Source of the DNA: Deltaproteobacteria bacterium
GTDB lineage: Bacteria > Desulfobacterota > Desulfuromonadia > Geobacterales > Geobacteraceae
DNA length: 64,000 bases
Direction: 5' to 3'
NCBI GenBank assembly: GCA_009668975.1
Contig: SBEG01000001.1
Location: 291,402 to 355,401, forward strand
Of the stretch, positions 34,328 to 43,327 are shown piece after piece (within the stretch, counting starts at the first letter, position 1; the number at the start of each line of letters is the position of its first letter). A program made the translations under genes and the position numbers. Below the pieces are notes generated by a model. That model worked only from the letters and a program-made list of their open reading frames with translations. It was not told the DNA's origin and made no database searches.

Positions 34328-35782
34328 TCAGTCGCCCGACAAAGAATATCTCTCCAGCCTGTCCCGAAGTGTATTACGACTGATTCCCAGCAACTTTGAG
34401 GTTATGACCTGATTATTATTGCTTTTGTTCATAGCCAATTGGATCAGAGCCTTTTCCAGGCCACTGGTGATTTTCTCGTACACACTACCATTTTCACGCC
34501 GGCAAATATCGGTAAAAGCCGGTTCCAACATCTCGCAAAAAGCGGCAAAGTACTCGTCTCCACCGCTCTGAAGGTCAAGTTCAGGCTTTTTAAGTCCGGT
34601 CTTTACATTGAGAAGTGATTCAAAATCATCGGGAAGCAGAATATCGCCCTTGCAGAACAGGGTAGCAGAATTGATAATGTTCTTCAATTCCCGGATATTT
34701 CCTTCCCAGGGATGCTTCATCAGCAGATCAAGGGACGCGGGAGACACCCCCTTAATTCTCTTTTCGTATCGTCGAGAGTAACTCTTGACGAAGAGATCAA
34801 CCAGAAGCGGCAAATCTTCCAGCCTTTCCTGGAGAGGTGGAAGGAAAAAGGAAACCACCCGCAGACGATAAAAAAGATCAAGCCGGAATTGCTTGTCCTT
34901 GACCGCATTAACCAGGCTGAAATTGGTCGCAGCGATTACCCGTACATTCACTTTTATGGTTTCATTCCCGCCTACCCGTTCAAACTCCTGATTTTCCAGC
35001 ACCCGCAGAAGTTTTCCCTGATTCGAAAGACTCATTTCTCCTATCTCATCCAGGAAGATAGTCCCGCCGTTGCATTGCTCGAATTTCCCGATCCGCCGGG
35101 AATGGGCATCGGTGAAAGCCCCTTTCTCATGTCCGAACAGTTCACTTTCCAGGAGATTTTCCGGAATTGCCGCACAATTTACCGCGAGAAAGGTCTTGTC
35201 GCAACGCTTTGAATTATTGTAGATAGCACGAGCAAGGAGCTCCTTTCCCGTACCACTGGGTCCCTGGATAAGTACACTTGCATCAGAGTCAGCAACCTTA
35301 CCCACCATTTTCCAGATCTGAATCATCTGGGGGGAAGAGCCGATCATAATATCTTCTTGAAGCTCGCCGTCATCGATTTCTTCGGAAATCTCAGCGTAAC
35401 GGACCTTCCGATTCAAGAGATTGCATTCGAGCGCCTTACGGCAGACTTCCTTCATTTTCTCGATATCAAAGGGCTTGGTAAGATATTCGTAAGCGCCATG
35501 CTTCATTGCTTCAATGGCGTTCTGGGTGGTCCTATAGCCGGTAGTCATGATAACTGACAGTCCGGGGTCAATCGCCTTAATCTCTCGCAAGACCTCCAGA
35601 CCGGATTTCTTCGGCAAGCAGATATCAAGAATCGCCACATTGGGATGCTCTTCCAGAACTCTCTTTACCGCAGACTCACTATCTGCTTCAAGAAATAGCT
35701 CCACATCCTCATCTTCAAACACAGCGGCCAGCAACTGGAGGATCGCATCATCATCATCGAGAATAAGAAGTTTGCTTTTCAT
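34328..35782 (-). CDS. Sigma-54-dependent response regulator 2 (NtrC family)
   Basis: 484 residues: receiver domain with Asp in VAILDICLPKKSGLEV (about residue 53), AAA+ domain with Walker A GPSGTGKE (about 171-178), loop GAFTDA (about 219-224) and Walker B TIFLDEIGEM, and an HTH (NNNQVITSKLLGISRNTLRD) typical of NtrC. The loop has Asp where the sigma-54-contacting Gly is usual. It is its own transcription unit. Target genes are unknown; it could regulate flagella or an unrelated process. Confidence 0.92.
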   Translation of the reverse strand: MKSKLLILDDDDAILQLLAAVFEDEDVELFLEADSESAVKRVLEEHPNVAILDICLPKKSGLEVLREIKAIDPGLSVIMTTGYRTTQNAIEAMKHGAYEYLTKPFDIEKMKEVCRKALECNLLNRKVRYAEISEEIDDGELQEDIMIGSSPQMIQIWKMVGKVADSDASVLIQGPSGTGKELLARAIYNNSKRCDKTFLAVNCAAIPENLLESELFGHEKGAFTDAHSRRIGKFEQCNGGTIFLDEIGEMSLSNQGKLLRVLENQEFERVGGNETIKVNVRVIAATNFSLVNAVKDKQFRLDLFYRLRVVSFFLPPLQERLEDLPLLVDLFVKSYSRRYEKRIKGVSPASLDLLMKHPWEGNIRELKNIINSATLFCKGDILLPDDFESLLNVKTGLKKPELDLQSGGDEYFAAFCEMLEPAFTDICRRENGSVYEKITSGLEKALIQLAMNKSNNNQVITSKLLGISRNTLRDRLERYSLSGD

Positions 35783-35890
35783 AGGGATTTTTTGGCTTCT
35801 CCTCGGTTATGTCCGTGAAGAATAGCACAAATAATCCGGGTAAAACAACCCGTAAACGAGTTAAATCGCGGTTGCGGAACAATCTTTGAA

Positions 35891-36184
35891 TCAAGGCTGC
35901 CAACCGCTTTTCTCACGATGCTGCAACACCTCGTTTTCACATTCAACTTCACTGATAATTTGCTCGGCCTCGCTCTCGGTGAGGCCGACAGTTGGCCTGT
36001 TCCCCATCCAGTGGGTTAATTCGGCTTTCGGTGTAGTGAGCAACAGGGGGACGCCTGGCCCACCAACATATTTGCCGTTCAGATAAAGTGCCGCCTCATA
36101 ATGCCCATCACGCTTCACCAGGTTAAACTCGGCGACATATCCGGATTGAAGTATTTTTTTCAGTAGTACTCTTTTTACGATCAT
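35891..36184 (-). CDS. Hypothetical protein
   Basis: The 97-residue protein is not recognised. It starts at ATG 36184 and reads MIVKRVLLKKILQSGYVAEF, with a short beta-rich middle (HYEAALYLNGKYVGGPGVP) and an acidic helical C terminus. No signal peptide or membrane helix. It is divergent from the FliK-like gene (36442, +) across 257 bases, and follows the second sigma-54 regulator gene with a gap of about 110 bases. Confidence 0.6.
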   Translation of the reverse strand: MIVKRVLLKKILQSGYVAEFNLVKRDGHYEAALYLNGKYVGGPGVPLLLTTPKAELTHWMGNRPTVGLTESEAEQIISEVECENEVLQHREKSGWQP

Positions 36185-36441
36185 TTCTGTTTACCTACCT
36201 ATCGGAATAAGACCTGAAAGACATACAACATGCGCCGGAAGATACTGTACGCTAGACCAGGCTAAGAGAGCACCTGTTTCCACACAGGTCATTTGTCGAA
36301 AAAAGACAATATCTATTTGGTACTGGAGAAAATGAGTACAATACTTTATCATCGCCTTTTGTATAACTCATCGGAAATTGCCGGCGAAACTTTACGAAAA
36401 AACTCCGGCTGTCACGTAAATTCGGCCCGGGAGCCTTACTC

Positions 36442-37503
36442 ATGAGAATCAACAACGACTTCTGGCGATCCATTCTTTCGGTTACCAAAGTATCAGCAGA
36501 GGCCGGCAACCCGGAAAACCGTTCAGGGTCCCTGCAGAATCTCGTCGCGGGACAACAGGTTAAGGGAGAGGTTTTGGCCCGCTTGTCGGACCAGGTCTAT
36601 CTGGTTAAAATTGCCGGCGATGTCTATCGAACGGAATTGCCGGAACCAGCCCGTCCCGGCACACAACTGACACTTACGTACCGGACCAGTGAACCGCGCC
36701 CCGAATTTTCACTGCAGAGCACACGAAACGAGGCAGCTCCAGTCAGATTGAGTCCTACGGTTGCGTCGCTCAGCGAAGTACTCAAAGGTCCTGCCACCCA
36801 ACCTTCCCTGCCGCAAGTCAAGTCCCTGGAACCGCTTTTCAACTCCTCGCAGGCTAACACATCCGCCCTGGCAACATCACTTCGTAACGCCCTGTCCTTC
36901 TCCGGACTTTTTTACGAATCGCACCTATTACAGTGGCACGTTGGCGAAAGACTTTTGTCGGATATCCAGAAGGAATCCAGGTTACGCCAGATGACTATGG
37001 CAAAAATGGCGAACGATCCGGCCGCTGGCGAAAACCTACCCGCCGGCCCTGCCCCTCCAGACGGTCGTAAGGATTTATTAGCGCAGGTACTGCAAAACGA
37101 TGAACTGCCGGACAACCGGGGAAACATCACAGCTCCAGCGGAACAACTTGCCTCAGCACTTTTGCGTGAACAGGTAGAAACCCTCCTGTCCGGCGTTTTC
37201 CATTGGCAAGGCAGTGTCTGGCAGGATCAGGAAATGTCATGGAATGTTGAAAAACATGCGGGAGATAGTGACCAGGAAGGCGAGCAGTCCTGGAAAACTT
37301 CTATTCGCCTTACCTTGCCGAATCTCGGAGAAGTATCAGCGACGCTCGTTTCCAGCGATGAAGGGATCAAGGGACGAATTACTACGGACTCAAAGGCTAC
37401 GAAGAACGTGATGCAGAAGGAAATGGCAGGGCTTGAAGAAAATCTGGCCGGCGCGGGATTAACCTTGATTTCCATGGCCATTGAGGAACGCAATGAAAGA
37501 TAG
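36442..37503 (+). CDS. FliK-like flagellar hook-length control protein
   Basis: The 353-residue protein has a low-complexity N-terminal two thirds with SLQNLVAGQQVKGEVLARLS and a FliK C-terminal-like domain with KTSIRLTLPNLGEVSATLVS (about residues 280-300). It is separate from the FliK of the main cluster. The gene overlaps a FlhB-tail gene by 11 bases; such pairs are known from other flagellated bacteria and would join hook-length sensing and export switching. Role as a second ruler is inference. Confidence 0.7.
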   Translation: MRINNDFWRSILSVTKVSAEAGNPENRSGSLQNLVAGQQVKGEVLARLSDQVYLVKIAGDVYRTELPEPARPGTQLTLTYRTSEPRPEFSLQSTRNEAAPVRLSPTVASLSEVLKGPATQPSLPQVKSLEPLFNSSQANTSALATSLRNALSFSGLFYESHLLQWHVGERLLSDIQKESRLRQMTMAKMANDPAAGENLPAGPAPPDGRKDLLAQVLQNDELPDNRGNITAPAEQLASALLREQVETLLSGVFHWQGSVWQDQEMSWNVEKHAGDSDQEGEQSWKTSIRLTLPNLGEVSATLVSSDEGIKGRITTDSKATKNVMQKEMAGLEENLAGAGLTLISMAIEERNER

Positions 37504-37786
37504 GGACAGTAAAAAAGCAGTTGCGCTTTCCTACAAAGAAGGCCTCTATGCGCCACTGGTTGTAGCGAAGGGACGGGGTGTTGTGGCCGAGGCAATTATC
37601 GATCAGGCCAGGGATGCCGCTGTTTTTGTGCATGAATCACCGGAACTGGTCAATCTCCTGATGCAGGTTGACATGGACCAGCATATCCCTCCGGAACTCT
37701 ATCGAGCCGTTGCAGAACTTCTTGCCTGGATCTATTGGCTGGAGAAACGGGTGCCGCCTGGGTGGCAATCCAAACAGAGCCTCTGA
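37493..37786 (+). CDS. FlhB C-terminal domain protein (FlhX-like)
   Basis: The 97-residue protein is like the cytoplasmic tail of FlhB/EscU. AVALSYKEGLYAPLVVAKGR (about residues 9-28) and HIPPELYRAVAELLAWIYWL (about residues 64-83) match FlhB around and after its cleavage site, though the self-cleaving NPTH motif is absent (the position reads HESPEL). No membrane domain is present. ATG 37493 has GAGG five bases upstream and overlaps the end of the FliK-like gene. FlhX proteins can replace the FlhB tail in other species; role here is inference. Confidence 0.8.
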   Translation: MKDRDSKKAVALSYKEGLYAPLVVAKGRGVVAEAIIDQARDAAVFVHESPELVNLLMQVDMDQHIPPELYRAVAELLAWIYWLEKRVPPGWQSKQSL

Positions 37787-37804
37787 GATACGGAGAAGGT
37801 ACGA

Positions 37805-39046
37805 TCAGAACACCTCTTCCAGACAATTCGTCCAGTCAATAGCCTCAAGCTGGGCAGAGACAAGAGTTTCCTCACTGCACTGGTGCTGATTCAGCAGCAG
37901 ACTAACATCAACAAAATCCATGTTTTCTAATTTTTCCGTCAGTAAAAGCAGGCTACCGAGCACGCCTTTCCTCTCCAGGAGTGCCAGACGCACCTCTTCG
38001 TCCAAGTTGAGCTGATCCAGAATTTCCTTCATTGAAGTGCCGAGCAGAACGTCGATCAGGGACAGCACACCGGTCATAAATGCCCTATCGGAATAATCAC
38101 GGTCCTGAAGTCCCGGCTCCCAGGTACTGACCAGAATTTCCATCATCCGGCCGCGAGTCGCTGCTGTTTCAAGAAGAGGATTCCCGGCGGCACTGGTCTT
38201 GTCCGAAGCAAACAAAGCCAGCTGAATCCAGCGTTTCAACTGCTGCATGCCCAGGACTACGAGTGCATGACGCAGTGTCCGAATTTTCTCCTTCATGCCG
38301 ATAACCACGGAATTAACCAGCCGCAGTAGATTGTAGGTAAGATTGGGATTATGCTTGAAAGTTTCCTCAATCTCCGTTATTTCGGCATCCTTGCAAATAA
38401 GTTCCAGGAGTTTGAGGAGCGCGACGCCGGAAACATCAACCTTTCTCTTATTCAACACAGCCGGTCGGGCAAAGTAATACCCCTGAAACAGATCAAAACC
38501 AAGATCGTGGCAGAAGTTATACTGCTCGATAGTTTCAACCTTTTCGGCAAGCAGAGTCAGTCCGCGATTACTCAAGGTAGCCACCATTTCCTTCACGCCG
38601 TCTGGTGGAATCTGCAGTACATCAATTTTCACAATGTCCACAATTTCATAAAGCGGCTCGTAATCCGGATGATAACAATTATCATCCAAGGCCAGGGTAA
38701 AGCCTCTCTCTTTCAGCTCGCGGCAGCGATCCAGAAGCGCATCGGACAATTCTACTGTTTCGAGGATCTCAATAACAGTCTTTTCCCGGGGCAGAATTTC
38801 AAGAAGATCACTCATCAGAAGTTCTCCGGTTACGTTGATGAACCCCTTATGCTTGCCCAGCACTTCATGAATGCCGAAGTTTGAAAGAACATTACTGATG
38901 ACAAAAGAATCAACGTTGGCAAAATTGCCGATATCGGCATGAAGGCTGTCCGCGGAACGAAAGAGCAGTTCGTAGCCGACGATACTCTGTTTGCGATCCA
39001 ATATCGGTTGCCGCCCTAAAAAAACTTTTTTATCTGCATTCTTCAT
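37805..39046 (-). CDS. EAL-HDOD domain signalling protein
   Basis: 413 residues. The N-terminal EAL-like domain starts VFLGRQPILDRKQSIVGYEL, but the signature EAL is ELLFRS (Glu-Leu-Leu), and FTLALDDNCY replaces the usual DDFG, so c-di-GMP cleavage is doubtful. Residues about 205-390 form an HDOD domain with LLRLVNSVVIGMKEKIRTLR. YuxH-like EAL-HDOD proteins act in c-di-GMP-linked control of motility in some bacteria. The ATG at 39046 is preferred over an upstream TTG. Confidence 0.88.
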   Translation of the reverse strand: MKNADKKVFLGRQPILDRKQSIVGYELLFRSADSLHADIGNFANVDSFVISNVLSNFGIHEVLGKHKGFINVTGELLMSDLLEILPREKTVIEILETVELSDALLDRCRELKERGFTLALDDNCYHPDYEPLYEIVDIVKIDVLQIPPDGVKEMVATLSNRGLTLLAEKVETIEQYNFCHDLGFDLFQGYYFARPAVLNKRKVDVSGVALLKLLELICKDAEITEIEETFKHNPNLTYNLLRLVNSVVIGMKEKIRTLRHALVVLGMQQLKRWIQLALFASDKTSAAGNPLLETAATRGRMMEILVSTWEPGLQDRDYSDRAFMTGVLSLIDVLLGTSMKEILDQLNLDEEVRLALLERKGVLGSLLLLTEKLENMDFVDVSLLLNQHQCSEETLVSAQLEAIDWTNCLEEVF

Positions 39047-39311
39047 TCGTAACCGGCGACTCCTCTTCAAGAAAAAAACTACGTTAACACAAACAATTCT
39101 TCAACTCGAACAGAACAAATAGCATACACTTTTTACCGTCAAAAAAACACCAATCTCGTAAAACTTTTTCAGGCAGTCAAACTTGCGGAAAAACTGAATA
39201 TACGCAGCAGTGTCCGGCTAGGTTTTTGATTACGTCCCGAAGGGACAGAATGGATATAGCCGGGGAATTCATTCCCTGGTTGCCGTGATAACTGTCAATA
39301 CCTGATACTCG

Positions 39312-39341
39312 AAAAAAAAAGGCTGGCTCAAATGAGCCAAC
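39312..39341 (-). terminator. Terminator downstream of tRNA-Leu
   Basis: On the minus strand GGTTGGCTCA pairs with TGAGCCAGCC over a two-base loop (TT) and is followed by nine T. It lies about 10 bases past the tRNA 3' end. Confidence 0.85.
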
Positions 39342-39350
39342 CTTCTTGTT

Positions 39351-39438
39351 TGGTGCCCGGGACCGGAATCGAACCGGTACAGCGCCAAGCGCCGAGGGAT
39401 TTTAAGTCCCTTGCGTCTACCAATTCCGCCACCCGGGC
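39351..39438 (-). tRNA. tRNA-Leu (anticodon TAA)
   Basis: The minus strand folds as a class II tRNA: acceptor GCCCGGG pairs with CCCGGGC, the D arm is TGGCGGAATTGGTAGACGC, the anticodon stem is AGGGA/TCCCT with loop CTTAAAA (anticodon TAA), the long variable arm is CGGCGCTTGGCGCTG, and the T arm contains GGTTCGATTCC. The 3' CCA is encoded. Length 88 bases including CCA. Confidence 0.95.
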
Positions 39439-39508
39439 GTATCAACCATTTGATCAGATCATGACATTTTCGCATCATGATCGCTGAGACGTCAGACTTC
39501 CTTTTGTA

Positions 39509-39790
39509 TCAGGAATTGTTGACCCTGTCTCTCAATTCTTTTCCTGTCTTGAAAAAAGGGGTTTTTTTCGCTGAAATCTGAACAATTTCTCCGCTTTTGG
39601 GATTTCTCGCTTCGCGAGGGCCTCTCTCGCGGATGGTGAAACTCCCGAATCCACGAATTTCGACCTTCTCATCATTCTTCAACGCATTGCGAATACTGTC
39701 GAAAACAATATCAACGATGAGCTCAGAATCTTTTCGCGTCAAAAGACTGTTCTGATCTACGAGTCTTTCAACCAATTCACTTTTGGTCAT
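39509..39790 (-). CDS. ihfB: Integration host factor subunit beta (IhfB)
   Basis: A 93-residue HU/IHF protein that bends DNA and, with IhfA, supports sigma-54 activation and recombination. It has MTKSELVERLVDQNSLLTRK at the start, the signature VEIRGFGSFTIRERGPREAR and the DNA-contacting arm RNPKSGE, then KKTPFFKTGKELRDRVN. ATG 39790 with AAGGAG ten bases upstream is chosen over an upstream TTG. Placement after rpsA is the usual order (rpsA-ihfB). Confidence 0.93.
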   Translation of the reverse strand: MTKSELVERLVDQNSLLTRKDSELIVDIVFDSIRNALKNDEKVEIRGFGSFTIRERGPREARNPKSGEIVQISAKKTPFFKTGKELRDRVNNS

Positions 39791-39848
39791 ACGCAAAAAC
39801 TCCTTATTCAATATTAGTCAGGCTAGCTGCCAAATAATAATCACGCTG

Positions 39849-41594
39849 TTACTTCTTTTTCATCTCTTCCTTCAGCAACTCGCCAAGGTTTGACGTTGCC
39901 TCACCCTGGAAATTTCCAAAGGAAGCAAAATCACCCCTGCTGTCACTCACGGCAATAGCCTTGATGGAGAGTGCGATTTTCTTTTCAACCGGATCGATGT
40001 TCAACACCATTGCCTCGATTTCGTCATCGACAGCGGCAAATCCCTTGGGAGTGGCGACTTTCTCCTGAGACAGTTCGGAAACGTGAATAAGTCCTTCGAT
40101 GCCCTCTTCGATTTCGAGGAAGATACCGAAATCGGTGACAGAGGTCACTTTCCCTTTTACTTTGGTACCCGGCTTGTACTTCTCGGGGATTTCATTCCAG
40201 GGATCGGGAACCAGTTGCTTGATACCAAGGGAAAGCCTCTCGTTTTCAGGGTCGATATTGAGTACCACCGCCTGAACGATCTGTCCTTTGCTGTACAACT
40301 CGGAGGGGTGCTTGATCCGCTTGGTCCAGGACATGTCGGAAACGTGCACCAGGCCGTCAATGCCATCCTCAACGCCGATAAAGACGCCGAAGTCGGTAAC
40401 GTTTTTAATCTGCCCTTCAATCTTGGTCCCAACGGGATACTTATCGCCGATTACCGTCCAGGGGTTCATCTGAATCTGCTTGAGACCGAGGGAAATCCTT
40501 CTGCTCGGGACATCAACGCCGAGGACTTCGGCCGCGACTTCGTCGCCGACCTTCAGCACATCGGAAGGATGACGAATCCGCTTTGTCCAGGACATTTCAG
40601 AGACGTGAACAAGTCCTTCCACACCCTCTTCAAGGGAAACAAACGCGCCATAATCCGCGAGACTGACCACCGTACCGACGATCCGGTCGCCGATATGATA
40701 TTTTGACTCTACATCTAACCAGGGATCAGGAATTGTCTGTTTGATACCGAGGGAGATTTTCTCTTTTTCCTTGTCATATTTCAAAACCTTGACGGAAACG
40801 GTTTCTCCGATTTTCAGAATTTCTGAAGGATGGGAAAGTTTACGCCAGGACATATCCACAATGTGGAGCAGACCATCAATACCGCCAAGATCGATAAACG
40901 CCCCGTAGTCGGTGATGTTTTTCACGATCCCTTCGCGGATCTGACCTTCGGTAAGCGTGGTAAGAGTATCTGATTTCAGCTTATCGCGTTCCTCTTCCAG
41001 GATTGCCCGGCGGGAAAGAACCACGTTGCCTCTTTTTTTGTTGACCTTGACAACTTTGAACTGGAAAGACTGTCCGATAAGCTTTTCGAGATTCCCAATG
41101 GGGCGGACATCAACCTGGGAAGCAGGCAGAAAGGCCGGCACCCCGATATCGACGGTAAGCCCGCCTTTTACGTTTGCGACCACCTTTCCTTCAACCAGCG
41201 CACCGGAATCTACTGCTTCCTCGATGTGCACCCAAACCTGCTCACGCTCAGCCTTTTTCCGGGACAGAACGATATATCCGCGGATGTTTTCTTTTTTCTC
41301 GAAATATACTTTCACGGCGTCACCGACTTTCACCGTGAGCTGACCGTTCTCATCCATAAACTCATTGAGAGGGATGCATCCTTCCGATTTGTAGCCGATA
41401 TTGACCAGTACATAATCCGGATCAATCTGTACGACAACACCTTCTACAATCTCGCCCACCGTGGGCTGACGCAAACTTTCCTGAAAAAGTTCTTCAAAAC
41501 TCTCTTTACCGCCTTGATTAAAGTCATCATCCATATCATTATTGAGCCTATCCGGCTCGTTGGTGATGTTGGTCAAATCTTTTTCGTCATTCAT
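39849..41594 (-). CDS. rpsA: 30S ribosomal protein S1
   Basis: S1 binds mRNA leaders and helps initiation. The 581-residue protein has six S1 RNA-binding domains, recognisable by repeated units such as DYGAFIDLGGIDGLLHIVDM, DYGAFVSLEEGVEGLVHVSE, DFGVFIGVEDGIDGLVHVSD and DFGIFLEIEEGIEGLIHVSE. The acidic N terminus is normal. It lies in the cmk-ispH-rpsA-ihfB order. Confidence 0.97.
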   Translation of the reverse strand: MNDEKDLTNITNEPDRLNNDMDDDFNQGGKESFEELFQESLRQPTVGEIVEGVVVQIDPDYVLVNIGYKSEGCIPLNEFMDENGQLTVKVGDAVKVYFEKKENIRGYIVLSRKKAEREQVWVHIEEAVDSGALVEGKVVANVKGGLTVDIGVPAFLPASQVDVRPIGNLEKLIGQSFQFKVVKVNKKRGNVVLSRRAILEEERDKLKSDTLTTLTEGQIREGIVKNITDYGAFIDLGGIDGLLHIVDMSWRKLSHPSEILKIGETVSVKVLKYDKEKEKISLGIKQTIPDPWLDVESKYHIGDRIVGTVVSLADYGAFVSLEEGVEGLVHVSEMSWTKRIRHPSDVLKVGDEVAAEVLGVDVPSRRISLGLKQIQMNPWTVIGDKYPVGTKIEGQIKNVTDFGVFIGVEDGIDGLVHVSDMSWTKRIKHPSELYSKGQIVQAVVLNIDPENERLSLGIKQLVPDPWNEIPEKYKPGTKVKGKVTSVTDFGIFLEIEEGIEGLIHVSELSQEKVATPKGFAAVDDEIEAMVLNIDPVEKKIALSIKAIAVSDSRGDFASFGNFQGEATSNLGELLKEEMKKK

Positions 41595-41659
41595 TAAAGT
41601 TATACCCCCTGAAATTTCTATGTTTTCCCCGCTTTATCCTAGCACACCCTTGAAAATTC

Positions 41660-42508
41660 TCAATGTGTAGTATTATCCTCAATACACCTGATTTGCTCAA
41701 GCACTTCGTCGATTACCCATTTGGGAGTCGACGCTCCCGCCGTTACCCCGACGGTATCTACCCCTTCAAACCAGGTTTTATCCAGCTGCTGCGCTGTCTC
41801 TATGTGGTACGTCTTTGGCTGCAGTTCAGCGCAAACTTGGGCCAATCGAGTTGTATTTGCACTGTTGTAACCACCGATAACTATCATGCAGTCAACACGT
41901 TTTGCAAGCTCTTTGGCTTCTTCCTGCCGCACTGCCGTAGCGTCGCAGATGGTGTTGAAAACCCTGATTTCGCTGCCTTTTACCAGGCATTCCAAAACCA
42001 CATTCTTAAGATTCTCGAAAGACTGGGTTGTCTGGGCGACAATACAGATTTTTCCGGAAATCTTCAGAGATGCGGCCTCTTCCCCTGACCCGACAACATA
42101 CACCGGGCCCTTGGCGTACGAGACTATCCCTTGAACCTCGGGATGATCAGCATCCCCTACCACTACCACATCATAACCCGCCTGGGAAAGACTTTTTACA
42201 TGTTCCTGAGCCTTTTTCACAAATGGACACGTGGCATCCACTATTTCAAGTTCCTTGCGGCTGGCCTCCTGAAGCTCTTCCGAGGCAACACCATGGGAGC
42301 GGATAATAATTGCCCCGCTGTCAAGATCGGAAAGCGAGGTAAGAACCTTGACACCCATCTCCTCGAGCCGCTGCACCACCTGCGGCGAATGGATAATCGG
42401 GCCGAGCGTGAAGGTCTTCCCCCCTTTGGCAGCAGCCTCAAAGGCCATCTGAGTAGCCCTTTTGACCCCGAAACAGAAGCCGGCCTGTTTAGCAAGGATT
42501 ATTTTCAA
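41660..42508 (-). CDS. ispH: 4-hydroxy-3-methylbut-2-enyl diphosphate reductase IspH
   Basis: IspH is the last enzyme of the non-mevalonate isoprenoid pathway, reducing HMBPP to IPP and DMAPP with a 4Fe-4S cluster. The 282-residue protein has the first cluster Cys in GFCFGVKRA (Cys12), the second in DATCPFVKKAQE and the third in TICDATAVRQEEA. Length is normal. Start appears to be TTG 42508 with GAGGAG upstream. In one operon with cmk and rpsA. Confidence 0.95.
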   Translation of the reverse strand: MKIILAKQAGFCFGVKRATQMAFEAAAKGGKTFTLGPIIHSPQVVQRLEEMGVKVLTSLSDLDSGAIIIRSHGVASEELQEASRKELEIVDATCPFVKKAQEHVKSLSQAGYDVVVVGDADHPEVQGIVSYAKGPVYVVGSGEEAASLKISGKICIVAQTTQSFENLKNVVLECLVKGSEIRVFNTICDATAVRQEEAKELAKRVDCMIVIGGYNSANTTRLAQVCAELQPKTYHIETAQQLDKTWFEGVDTVGVTAGASTPKWVIDEVLEQIRCIEDNTTH

Positions 42509-42616
42509 ACCATTATCTCCTCGACTGAAAATCTTTATTTCGTTTTACCAAGGGATAACCTGCGCCAATTATTCCAAAAGCAGAACGAACTGCGCAAGAC
42601 ATCTCCTTCCGCCTGA

Positions 42617-43327
42617 TCAGGCAGACGCCTGTCGCTCCAACTCTTTCCGGCGCACAACTTTTTCCATCCCGCGCAGCACCTCTTCAACGGAGATACCATC
42701 CGAGTCAATGGGCAACGCATCTTCCGCCATGCGGAGAGGGGCATGTTCCCGCTGTTCGTCCTGAGCATCCCGGGCGACAACCTCTGCGATCGTCTGCTCG
42801 AGGGTAACCTTTTCACCCTTGGCCTGCAGTTCGAGAAAGCGTCTTCTGCCCCTTTCCTCCGGTGATGCGGAAAGGAAAAACTTTACCTCGGCCTGCGGAA
42901 AAACCACCGAACCGATATCACGCCCCTCCAGCACAACATTCCCTGCCCGCCCCATCCGGCGCTGTTCCTGCAGAAGGACTTCGCGCACGGCCTTTTTCGT
43001 AGATATGCGTGAAGTCAGGAGGCTGATTTCAGGGGTCCGGATCGCCTCTGAGACATCTTCTCCATTGGCAAGCACCCGATACGAACCCTCCTGACGCACA
43101 AAGGTTATTTCCAGATCCCGGCACAAGGCCGCGAGCGCAGCCTCATCGTCCAGGCTGATCTTGGCTCGCTGCACAGATAAGGCTACGGTACGGAACATGG
43201 CACCCGTATCAATGTATAGATAGCCGAGGCGCTCGGCCAACTGGCGTGCGACCGTGCTTTTGCCGGCGCCTGACGGACCGTCGATTGCAACAACAATCCC
43301 CGTTTCGGACTCCGCACCAGCACTCAT
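42617..43327 (-). CDS. cmk: Cytidylate kinase
   Basis: Cmk phosphorylates CMP and dCMP. The 236-residue protein has the P-loop GPSGAGKSTVARQLAERLGY (about residues 17-36), YIDTGAMFR, the CMP-binding region with RISTKKAVREVLLQEQR and GNVVLEGRDIGSVVFPQAEV. ATG 43327 overlaps the aroA stop (ATGA). Normal length. Confidence 0.95.
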   Translation of the reverse strand: MSAGAESETGIVVAIDGPSGAGKSTVARQLAERLGYLYIDTGAMFRTVALSVQRAKISLDDEAALAALCRDLEITFVRQEGSYRVLANGEDVSEAIRTPEISLLTSRISTKKAVREVLLQEQRRMGRAGNVVLEGRDIGSVVFPQAEVKFFLSASPEERGRRRFLELQAKGEKVTLEQTIAEVVARDAQDEQREHAPLRMAEDALPIDSDGISVEEVLRGMEKVVRRKELERQASA

